NCBI GenBank assembly: GCA_004297645.1
Contig: SCUG01000711.1
Coordinates: forward strand, 1 to 5,425
Origin: Saprospiraceae bacterium
GTDB lineage: Bacteria > Bacteroidota > Bacteroidia > Chitinophagales > Saprospiraceae
Length of the DNA stretch: 5,425 nucleotides
Direction of reading: 5' to 3'
Position numbers and translations under genes: made by a program
Part shown: positions 1-5,425 of the stretch, piece by piece
Layout: every line of letters begins with the position of its first letter
Position numbering within the stretch: position 1 is the stretch's first letter
Notes under the pieces: model-generated
The model's database searches: none
Told to the model about the DNA's origin: nothing
What the model saw: only the letters and a program-made list of their open reading frames with translations

Positions 1-200
1 CCCCCGAACCGTTGTAACAGTCTTACCGCCATTCCGAGGCGTCACCTTATCAATGACGAAAAACTGTGTGGCGAGGCCACCGGGCCATCTACCATAAAGA
101 GCACACCCATTACGTTCTTCGGCTTGCCGAAAGGCGAGTATGTTCGGCTTAGCCACGCCCGGGAGGGTTTATACTTTGGAGCACCAGGTTTTGTCCATTT
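1..200. other. Non-coding segment with clustered small inverted repeats
   Basis: I recognise no gene here. Several short perfect inverted repeats lie close together: CGTCA 40-44 with TGACG 54-58; GTGGC 68-72 with GCCAC 76-80 around a GAG loop; TTCGG 118-122 with CCGAA 128-132 less one base (arms 118-122 and 127-131) around CTTG; and, as an alternative fold, 123-128 with 133-138 around GAAA, which needs one G-T pair and so folds better as plus-strand RNA. The octamer TTCGGCTT occurs at both 118-125 and 143-150. One plus frame is open from base 1 through 393, but it has no recognisable domain and runs antisense into the peptidase gene end. Two minus frames each give short protein-like stretches but are stopped. 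This density of palindromes suits an intergenic repeat or a structured RNA; neither is proven. Confidence 0.4.
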
Positions 201-235
201 GCTATTAGCTGATAGCCATTGGCTGCTGGCCGGGC
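201..235. repeat. Degenerate tandem array of five 7-bp units
   Basis: Five consecutive heptamers can be read in register: GCTATTA (201-207), GCTGATA (208-214), GCCATTG (215-221), GCTGCTG (222-228) and GCCGGGC (229-235). Every unit starts GC followed by a pyrimidine; the last unit has drifted most. The preceding seven bases, TCCATTT (194-200), resemble the third unit. Because units contain both GCTAT-like and ATAGC-like pieces, the array also forms small inverted repeats (201-205 with 212-216; 214-217 with 221-224). It lies 77 bp beyond the stop codon of the M16 peptidase gene. Short heptameric intergenic arrays are known from several bacterial groups; the function here is unknown. Confidence 0.5.
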
Positions 236-311
236 CAAAAGCTTACAAACCACCTCAACCTGCTAAACTCAAGACAAGACGCTTCCTGTTTTTACAAACA
301 AAACCTCGCCA

Positions 312-3300
312 TCATGGCTTGCCTGGTTTTGTCTCATATCCGAACACCTCATCGAGCGACAGCTCTGTTACCTTGCCGATGGTTTTCAGGTAATCCATGT
401 TCACGCTCTCTTTGCTGCCCAAAACGAGGAAGGTGTAGTTCCGGCCTTTAACGAATTTCTGGTGGAAATTTGTGAGGTCTTCGGGCGTTGCTATTTTCAT
501 TTTTTCATAAACATCCCGCCGCAGGTCGTGGTCAACGCCCTGGTCTTTGGCTGCGCGGTAAGACCAGTAAATGCCGTCTTTGGTGATGCGCCCCGTCTCG
601 ATTTTTTTCTGGATGGATTGGATGGCCTGCTCGATTTGGGCCTCCGACAGAGGCATATTTTCGATGATTTCCTGCATGGCGCGAATGGCATCCGGCATCT
701 TGTCGGCTTGTGTGCCCACATAGGCCCGCAGGTAGTGCGCTTCGTCTTCTTTGGAAGGCGAGGTGTAAAAGGCGTTCGCCGAATAGGCCAGTGCCCGTGA
801 CTCGCGGATTTCCTGAAACACGATGGAGGAAAGGCCACCGCCGAAATAGGTGTTGTACAACTCCGACATCACGTATTCTTCGAGGTTGAAATGGTCTGTG
901 CCTTTGGAGACGAGCATGATTTCGGCCTGCACCATTGGGAAGTCCACGAAGATAACCTCGTTTGCGTTGGTGTTTTGCTCCGCAAACTCTTTGGCCGGGA
1001 TGACGGGCGCCAATTTTTCTGGCAGCCGGTGGTATTGATTGAGCAGTGCGGCGACCTGAGCCTGCTCCTGGGAGCCGTAATAAAACACCCGGTGCTCATA
1101 ATTGGAGAGGCTCTTTATTTTGCTCACGAGCAGTTCCGGTGTCAGTGCCCGCAATTCTGATGGCGTCAGGTTGTTGGTGTAAGGCGACTCTTTGCCATAC
1201 CGGGCGTAGTTGTACATGGCCCCCCGCAGGATAGCGCTCTTATTTTTTTTGACGTTTTCGCGCTCAAGCAGCACATCGTCCACTAAGTTGGCAAGGGCCG
1301 CCTCGTTCCCCACAACGTTGGACAGGATGTGCTCGAACAGCACGATGCCCTCTTCTAATGATTCGTCCAAGCCGCCCAGGGTGATGTATGCGCGCTCGTC
1401 GCTGACGTTCACGTTGAAGTTCAGGCCGAGCTTAAAAAACTGTTGTTTGAGCTGTTCCGGGGAGTACTTCGTGGTGCCGAGATAGGGAAGGTAGGAGATG
1501 GCGAGGGCCAGTTCTTTGTCGCTGTTTTTCCCCATTTCCACGATGTAATTGAGTGAAAAGGTGGGGTTGTTTTTATTCTTGATGTAGTCCATCCCGACCC
1601 CGCTTTCGAGCTTCATGGTTTTTATTTCTTTTTCAAAATCCACGAAAACAGGTGCCAGCCTCGGCGACTCTTCCGCCAGGAAATTTGCCGAGTACGCAGA
1701 AGTTTCTGCACGGTTGACGGACACGGGAGTGATGGAGGGCTTTTGCACTTTAAAGACATCGGGGTCGTCGCCGGTGCGCTTGTAAACCACGACGTAGTTG
1801 TCTTTGAAATGCTCGTTTGCGAAGCGCACGATGTCTGCCTTGGTGATGGCCTCCATCCGCTTGAAGCGGTCCACATAATCGGCCCAATGTGTGCCGAGAA
1901 TGAAGGCATCGGTCATCTGGCTGGCACGGGCGGTATTGGCTTCGGCGGCTTTTATCTCGTTGAGTTTAAAATCTTTGATGATGGCCGCGGGTAACCAGTC
2001 TTCAAAATCTCCTTTTTTAATTTTTTCAAGTTCGGCCAGCAGCAGCGCCTCCACTTCTTCTAAGGTTTGGTCCTCGCGGGGCTTGCCATACATCGAGAAA
2101 ATGGAAAAGTCCTCCATTGCCGAGGAGCGGGCATTGCTCTCCAACACTAATTGTTTTTGTACCAAATCGAGGTCTATCAGCCCGGCGCGGCGATTGTAAA
2201 GGAGGCGGGAAATCAGGGTAATGTAGTCGGCGTCTTTGGAATTGGCGCCATCGAAACGCCAGGCGAGGTTCACATTGGCAGCCTCCTGGCCGAACACTTC
2301 TTTCTTCACCACTTTGGTCAATTCTGGTTGTTGCTCGTACTTAAACGGCGGGATGGGTTTGGGCTGATAGCTGCCGAAGTATTTTTCGGCCATAGCCACT
2401 GCTTCGTCGGGGTTGAAGTCGCCCGCCAGCACGATGGCCATGTTGTTGGGGTTGTAATACTTGTCGAAATACTCTTTGATTTTTACATGGGAGGGGTTTT
2501 TTAAATGCTCGCCCAAGCCGATGGTGGTTTGTGTGCCGTAGGGGTGGGTGGGGAACAAGGTCTCGTTGACGGCCTGGCTGACCTTGCGGTAATCGCGGTC
2601 CTGGTTGATGTTGAACTCTTCATAAACGGCCTCCAGTTCGGTGTGGAAAAGGCGGAGCACGACCATTTTGAAGCGCTCGCTTTCAAGTTGCATCCAGCGC
2701 TCAAGCTCGTTGGAGGGGATGTCGTTGACGTACACCGTTTGCTCTACCCAGGTATAGGCGTTGGTGCCTTTGGCACCCATGGAGCTGACGAGCTTGTCGT
2801 ACTCGTTGGCAGCTACCAATTTTGCAGCTTCACCGGAAGTTTCATCTATCTGACGGTAAATAGCTTTCCGTTTTTCAGGGTCAGTTTCGAAGCGGTGCTG
2901 CTCATACAGGTCAGAGATTTTTTGCAAAAGCACCTGCTCTTTTTCCCAGTCGAGAGCACCGATTTTATTGGTGCCTTTGAACATCATGTGTTCGAGGTAA
3001 TGCGCCAGGCCGGTGGTTTCGGCGGGGTCGTATTTGGAGCCTGCCCTGACGGGGACGTTGGTGTAAATGCGAGGCTCGGCATCGTTGATGCTCATGTAGA
3101 GCTTCATGCCGTTTTGCAGGGTGTAAATTTTCACGCCGAGCGGGTCGCCGGGCACGGTTTCGTAGTTGTAGCCCAGCGGCTTAATGGGTTGATGTCCGGC
3201 AATTTTCTCATTATTCCTCGCAAGGGGGCCGTCCTTAATTTGCACGGCTTCTTTTTTGGCAATCATAGGTTTAGTTTTTTGCGCCTGCCCGGCGATTGGC

Positions 3301-3350
3301 AGCAAAAGTAAGAGAATGATGAGGAGTGGGGAGAAGTTCAGATTTTTCAT
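312..3350 (-). CDS. Secreted two-half M16 family zinc metallopeptidase (insulinase/pitrilysin type)
   Basis: The complete protein has 1012 residues. Residues 1-24 form a signal peptide: MKN, a Leu/Ile-rich core and a likely signal peptidase I site after GQA (21-23), so the enzyme should act outside the cytoplasm. The N-terminal half carries the inverted zinc motif H117-Y-L-E120-H121. E245, in the stretch ELEAVYEEF, fits the third zinc ligand, and E238 fits the conserved second glutamate seven residues earlier. A charged, helix-rich insert at about 130-190 makes the spacing from E120 to E245 about 125 residues, against about 75-80 in the classical motif. The C-terminal half starts near residue 575. 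Where the zinc motif would be it reads AISYLPYLGT (617-626), with no His or Glu ligands, so it is a non-catalytic half. R849 and Y856, in REsRALAYS, fit the Arg/Tyr substrate-binding pair of M16 C-terminal domains. M16 enzymes close like a clamshell around unfolded peptides, so periplasmic peptide degradation is the likely role (inference). I chose ATG at 3350 because the signal peptide begins there. The frame stays open for 111 more codons upstream, and an in-frame ATG at 3389 would bury the signal peptide by 13 residues. No clear Shine-Dalgarno sequence precedes it. Confidence 0.95.
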   Translation of the reverse strand: MKNLNFSPLLIILLLLLPIAGQAQKTKPMIAKKEAVQIKDGPLARNNEKIAGHQPIKPLGYNYETVPGDPLGVKIYTLQNGMKLYMSINDAEPRIYTNVPVRAGSKYDPAETTGLAHYLEHMMFKGTNKIGALDWEKEQVLLQKISDLYEQHRFETDPEKRKAIYRQIDETSGEAAKLVAANEYDKLVSSMGAKGTNAYTWVEQTVYVNDIPSNELERWMQLESERFKMVVLRLFHTELEAVYEEFNINQDRDYRKVSQAVNETLFPTHPYGTQTTIGLGEHLKNPSHVKIKEYFDKYYNPNNMAIVLAGDFNPDEAVAMAEKYFGSYQPKPIPPFKYEQQPELTKVVKKEVFGQEAANVNLAWRFDGANSKDADYITLISRLLYNRRAGLIDLDLVQKQLVLESNARSSAMEDFSIFSMYGKPREDQTLEEVEALLLAELEKIKKGDFEDWLPAAIIKDFKLNEIKAAEANTARASQMTDAFILGTHWADYVDRFKRMEAITKADIVRFANEHFKDNYVVVYKRTGDDPDVFKVQKPSITPVSVNRAETSAYSANFLAEESPRLAPVFVDFEKEIKTMKLESGVGMDYIKNKNNPTFSLNYIVEMGKNSDKELALAISYLPYLGTTKYSPEQLKQQFFKLGLNFNVNVSDERAYITLGGLDESLEEGIVLFEHILSNVVGNEAALANLVDDVLLERENVKKNKSAILRGAMYNYARYGKESPYTNNLTPSELRALTPELLVSKIKSLSNYEHRVFYYGSQEQAQVAALLNQYHRLPEKLAPVIPAKEFAEQNTNANEVIFVDFPMVQAEIMLVSKGTDHFNLEEYVMSELYNTYFGGGLSSIVFQEIRESRALAYSANAFYTSPSKEDEAHYLRAYVGTQADKMPDAIRAMQEIIENMPLSEAQIEQAIQSIQKKIETGRITKDGIYWSYRAAKDQGVDHDLRRDVYEKMKIATPEDLTNFHQKFVKGRNYTFLVLGSKESVNMDYLKTIGKVTELSLDEVFGYETKPGKP

Positions 3351-3601
3351 AAAAAGGAAATTGAAGGTGAAACGGTTAGGCGGAAACATTTGACCGCAAA
3401 TTTTTTGATGAGCGAAGTTAAGGATTCCCCCCTGGTTTCGCAGCCGGGGCAGGCGTGGATTTTGGCATATTTGCCGACGAATGTCCGGGTGCTGCCGGGT
3501 CTGGTATCCGTCAAAAACCCAACTATCGGGCGGGTAGTTTTCGTCCTTCTTTTTGGTTTTCGTATTTTTCGGGAAAATACTCACGCAAAATCCACCACAA
3601 C
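3351..3601. promoter_or_regulatory. Divergent intergenic region between peptidase and lipoprotein genes
   Basis: These 251 bp separate two divergent start codons, so promoters for both genes should lie here. I find no full match to the Bacteroidota consensus (TTTG, about 20 bp, TAnnTTTG). The best partial -7 matches are TATTTTTC at 3563-3570 for the plus gene and, on the minus strand, TAACTTCG at 3413-3420; each misses one base and neither has a good -33 partner. The segment also holds an imperfect hairpin (CCCC 3427-3430 with GGGG 3446-3449, CTG 3432-3434 with CAG 3441-3443), a direct repeat CCGGGT at 3485-3490 and 3495-3500, and the hairpin listed separately at 3521-3539. Frames across it remain open on both strands but show no recognisable protein. 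Confidence 0.45.
3521..3539. other. Hairpin with T-rich flanks in the divergent spacer
   Basis: AACTATC (3521-3527) pairs with GGTAGTT (3533-3539) around the loop GGGCG, giving seven pairs including one G-T wobble on the plus strand. On the plus strand it is followed by a pyrimidine-rich tract ending in a run of five T (3540-3554). On the minus strand the same stem is followed by GGG and then five T (3516-3512). It therefore resembles a weak factor-independent terminator in either direction. Its position, about 60 bp before the lipoprotein start codon and far from any gene end, suggests a leader structure or read-through block rather than an ordinary gene terminator. The stem is AT-rich on one side and short, so it may be coincidental. 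Confidence 0.3.
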
Positions 3602-4297
3602 ATGAAAAACGTTTGTTTCCTGCTTTTTGGCCTTTTGATATTAGCTCCGGGGTGCAAAGAAGAAAAGTTGCCGGAGCCTGCACTGCCTGTTGTGTGGGAC
3701 AACCCCATCGTCTTTTGCGGCCTGGAGGTGGGCCAAAAGAGCCGCTACCTTTTCCTTACAGGCGAAAATTACTGGGACCCCAGCGACGCCAATATCGAGT
3801 ACCACGCCGACACGCTCGTGGCAGAAATCGTCGCCGAAGATTCCGCTGGTTTTTTAGTCAAAGAATACATCACGCCTGGTTCTGCCTTCCACCCCGATAT
3901 TCTATTCCCTGATTCTGTCTTTCACTACTATCTCAACGTGGAGGACACTTTGCTCCATGTGCTTCCGGCTTCCGGTGGAAATTGGTATTTAAGCCGCCTC
4001 TTTTTCAACCAGGAGGTGGCACTGGACCTTTTGAACAATGGCAGCGAACAAACGGAACTCACCGGCTGGAAGACTACCCTGCCTTATTGCGAATGTTACC
4101 GGGAAGCCTGGTGCGAAGACTGTGAAGTGCTTGGCACCACCTACGACCGCCTCAATATCGTCATTGAAAACACCGGGATGCAGGTGGATGGGCCGGGATT
4201 TACCCTGGCCTATGCCGCGGCATACGGCCTCGCCCGCTCTACTATTGTGAGCTGGTGGACGCAGTCGGGGAGTGGCTGGGATTTGCTGTTGGAGTGA
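3602..4297 (+). CDS. Predicted lipoprotein of unknown function with a CxC-x5-CxxC cysteine cluster
   Basis: The protein has 231 residues and I do not recognise its family. Start ATG 3602 gives a short type II signal peptide: MKN, a hydrophobic core (residues 5-15) and the box LAPGC with Cys18 as the lipidated residue. The box is slightly atypical, with Ala at -3 and Pro at -2, but the charged KEEK that follows is usual for a lipoprotein. The mature part looks beta-rich with many aromatic residues and has no membrane segment. Four cysteines cluster at C163, C165, C171 and C174; a further Cys sits at 39. They could bind a metal or form disulfides. The end (about 200-231) has a YAAAYGLARS...WTQSGSGWDL pattern that looks like the closing strands of a small envelope beta fold (inference). 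It diverges from the M16 peptidase gene and is followed 42 bp later by a hemolysin-III-like gene on the same strand, so the two may be cotranscribed. The frame is open upstream to 3455, but only this ATG gives a signal peptide. Confidence 0.85.
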   Translation: MKNVCFLLFGLLILAPGCKEEKLPEPALPVVWDNPIVFCGLEVGQKSRYLFLTGENYWDPSDANIEYHADTLVAEIVAEDSAGFLVKEYITPGSAFHPDILFPDSVFHYYLNVEDTLLHVLPASGGNWYLSRLFFNQEVALDLLNNGSEQTELTGWKTTLPYCECYREAWCEDCEVLGTTYDRLNIVIENTGMQVDGPGFTLAYAAAYGLARSTIVSWWTQSGSGWDLLLE

Positions 4298-4339
4298 AAG
4301 GTTTTGAAAGACATCCTTATTTTTGCCCAAAACCTCCTC

Positions 4340-4984
4340 ATGCCCGAAATCTCCCCTGGCCGCCATCTGAAAGAAGAAAAAGCCAACGTCTTCACTCATG
4401 CTCCCGGCATTTTGTTGGCATTAGGCGGCACGCCCATTTTGATGAAATCAGCGGCCGCCAGCGGCGCCTCTGGCGCCCAAATTTTCGGGGTGGCACTTTT
4501 CGGGTTTTCCATGCTCGTGCTCTACCTCGCCTCCATCATTTACCACAGCGTACACGACCCTGTCCGGAAACACACGGCCCGGAAGTTCGACCACATCGCC
4601 ATTTACTTCCTCATCGCCGGAACGCATACCCCTTTTATTCTAAAATATTTGGACAACCCGAAAGGCTGGGTCTATCTCGCCATCTTGTGGGGGCTTGGTC
4701 TTGTGGGTACCACCGGCAAGTTGCTGGCCATTGGCAAATGGGACCGCCTTTCGCTGGTACTTTACTTGTTCATGGGGTGGATGGTGGTTTTCGTGCTGCC
4801 GGATATTTGGCCGTTGATAAGCAGGGAAGTGCTGACCTGGATAGGCATCGGGGGATTTTTTTACACAGCAGGCGTCATCTTTTACATCCGCAAAGAAATG
4901 CGGTACACCCATGCGATTTGGCACCTCTTCGTGTTGGCCGGTACGGTGGGTCATTACGTGGCGCTGTGTATAGCGTTTGGTTAG
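4340..4984 (+). CDS. Hemolysin III / PAQR family seven-helix membrane protein
   Basis: The 214-residue protein matches the bacterial Hly-III (YqfA/TrhA-like) branch of the PAQR superfamily in length and motifs. Near the N-terminus KEEKANVFTH (11-20) matches the conserved E-E-xAN-x-x-TH entry. SIIYHS (65-70) gives S65 and H69; FDHIAIYFLIAGTHTPF (83-99) gives D84 and H85; and HAIWHLFVLAGTVGHY (191-206) gives H191, H195 and H205. These are the conserved Ser/Asp/His positions thought to form the metal-linked hydrolase-like site of the superfamily. About seven hydrophobic segments can be seen, near 19-35, 46-67, 84-103, 110-131, 137-155, 165-183 and 193-213. The name 'hemolysin' is historical and does not show toxin activity; related proteins have been linked to membrane lipid or fluidity balance. 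I chose ATG 4340 because it leaves the usual short N-terminus before the EExAN motif. A TTG at 4304, preceded by a purine-rich GAAAGG, would add 12 residues. The upstream lipoprotein gene is on the same strand, 42 bp away. Confidence 0.93.
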   Translation: MPEISPGRHLKEEKANVFTHAPGILLALGGTPILMKSAAASGASGAQIFGVALFGFSMLVLYLASIIYHSVHDPVRKHTARKFDHIAIYFLIAGTHTPFILKYLDNPKGWVYLAILWGLGLVGTTGKLLAIGKWDRLSLVLYLFMGWMVVFVLPDIWPLISREVLTWIGIGGFFYTAGVIFYIRKEMRYTHAIWHLFVLAGTVGHYVALCIAFG

Positions 4985-5051
4985 AGCTTGTTGGGGATTT
5001 GGGTTTTTCACACAGCGTTATTCAACCCTTGAGGCTTGCAGTTGTACTGCA
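4985..5051. other. Convergent spacer with a small hairpin
   Basis: This 67-bp spacer lies between two converging gene ends, where terminators for both would be expected. TGCAGT (5037-5042) and ACTGCA (5046-5051) form a perfect 6-bp inverted repeat with a TGT loop, directly abutting the stop codon of the SH3-domain gene at 5052-5054. No T-run follows on either strand. A weaker pair, GGGTT near 5001-5005 and AACCC near 5024-5028, encloses 18 bases. Neither is a textbook terminator, so the call is only that the spacer is non-coding with possible weak structure. Confidence 0.35.
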
Positions 5052-5425
5052 TCACTCCAGCACTCCGCTTCTTTTCTTTTTGGCGTAATGCACGCCAGCA
5101 CCATAGACCCAACCGGTTTGGCCCTTCATGGATTTCACTTTCACCCAGGGTTCGTCGGCTATTTCATAGCCGAGGTTGACTTGTGTGGTGGAGTCGGTCA
5201 TTTCATCGAGGAAATAAACTTGGTCGAACAACTTCAATTCGGCGATGACAGCACCATTTAGTTTTGGCTCTTTACGAAGCTTCAGCTTGTCTATGGTGAC
5301 GTACAAGCGGGTGTGAAGCTGGTCGGTGGACGTGGCGGTGGGAGCAGTAGTGGTGGCAGTTTTGCCTGCATCGGAGGGGGAAGCAGCTTTCGTTGAAGGG
5401 GCTACCGAGGGAGGCGCTTGGGTGG
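5052..5425 (-). CDS. SH3-domain protein, C-terminal part (5' end outside the window)
   Basis: The frame is open from the window edge to a TGA at 5052-5054 and gives 123 complete residues plus a partial codon; the true start lies beyond 5425. The TTG at 5304-5306 is an internal Leu codon, not the likely start. The visible N-terminal part (about 1-35) is a low-complexity linker rich in Ala, Thr, Pro and Ser. From about residue 40 to 113 it reads as a bacterial SH3 domain: LYVTIDKLKLRKEP matches the 'V-x-x-LxLRxxP' opening, VIAELKLFDQVYFL (59-72) the central strands, and PWVKVKSMKGQTGWVY (92-107) the closing W-x-KVK-x-x-G-x-x-GWV signature. A short basic tail (AKKKRS) ends it. Such domains usually sit in extracytoplasmic proteins and bind cell-wall or protein ligands, but the rest of this protein is unseen, so its function cannot be named. 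It converges on the hemolysin-III-like gene with 67 bp between the stops. Confidence 0.85.
   Translation of the reverse strand, partial: TQAPPSVAPSTKAASPSDAGKTATTTAPTATSTDQLHTRLYVTIDKLKLRKEPKLNGAVIAELKLFDQVYFLDEMTDSTTQVNLGYEIADEPWVKVKSMKGQTGWVYGAGVHYAKKKRSGVLE

Noticed and set aside
1..170. Group II intron end or known structured RNA
   Set aside because: The minus-strand ACGGTTCGGGGG at the window edge recalls the end of a group II intron domain V, but the matching 5' arm and bulge are missing.
124..393. Plus-strand open frame at the window start
   Set aside because: It begins at a TTG, has no recognisable domain, and its last 80 bases lie antisense to the peptidase C-terminus. The frame is open back to base 1, but the region looks like repeat sequence rather than a gene.
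2505..3311. 268-residue plus-strand open frame opposite the peptidase N-terminal half
   Set aside because: It lies wholly antisense to a strongly supported gene and has no motif; it follows from codon bias of the peptidase gene.
3413..3420. Minus-strand TAACTTCG as -7 element for the peptidase gene
   Set aside because: One base differs from the consensus and no TTTG lies about 20 bp upstream, so it is not called as a promoter.
3563..3570. TATTTTTC as a Bacteroidota -7 element for the lipoprotein gene
   Set aside because: One base differs from TAnnTTTG, and the only upstream candidate, TTTT/TTTC near 3538-3542, is a poor -33 element. Kept only as a remark in the spacer entry.
3989..4399. 136-residue minus-strand open frame across the lipoprotein end
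   Set aside because: It is antisense to the lipoprotein and membrane-protein genes and shows no signal, domain or plausible promoter.
4255..5088. 277-residue plus-strand open frame overlapping the hemolysin-III-like gene
   Set aside because: It is rich in His, Arg and Pro, has no domain, and shadows a gene with clear family motifs in another frame.
1..5425. CRISPR array, transposase, tRNA or phage genes
   Set aside because: No spaced direct repeats, terminal inverted repeats with a transposase, cloverleaf or phage protein could be found.

Overview
The window looks like an ordinary chromosomal stretch from a member of the Bacteroidota, possibly a Saprospiraceae- or Chitinophagaceae-like lineage. 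The clues are indirect: signal peptides of the form MKN...GQAQ and MKN...APGC, start codons without a convincing Shine-Dalgarno sequence, and gene types common in that phylum (a fused two-half M16 peptidase, a small Cys-anchored lipoprotein, a hemolysin-III/PAQR membrane protein, an SH3-domain protein). No phylogenetic marker is present, so the assignment stays at phylum level.

Layout: 1-311 is non-coding as far as I can judge. It holds several small inverted repeats (40-138) and a degenerate tandem array of 7-bp units (201-235). 312-3350 on the minus strand is a complete 1012-residue secreted M16 zinc peptidase with an active N-terminal half (H117-x-x-E120-H121 plus E245) and a degenerate C-terminal half. 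3351-3601 is a 251-bp divergent spacer that should hold the promoters of both flanking genes; it contains a 7-bp hairpin with T-rich flanks on both strands. 3602-4297 (+) is a 231-residue predicted lipoprotein of unknown function with a cysteine cluster. 4340-4984 (+) is a 214-residue hemolysin-III/PAQR-family seven-helix membrane protein, probably cotranscribed with the lipoprotein gene. 4985-5051 is a convergent spacer with a small hairpin. 5052-5425 (-) is the C-terminal part of a protein with an Ala/Thr/Pro-rich linker and a bacterial SH3 domain, cut by the window edge.

The genes do not form an obvious shared pathway. What unites them is the cell envelope: a secreted peptidase, a lipoprotein, a polytopic membrane protein and a probably extracytoplasmic SH3 protein. 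I see no CRISPR array, transposase, tRNA, rRNA or recognisable defence system. The items most worth a second look are the repeat-like segment downstream of the peptidase gene, the hairpin in the divergent spacer and the uncharacterised lipoprotein. I do not see convincing evidence of a new biological system.
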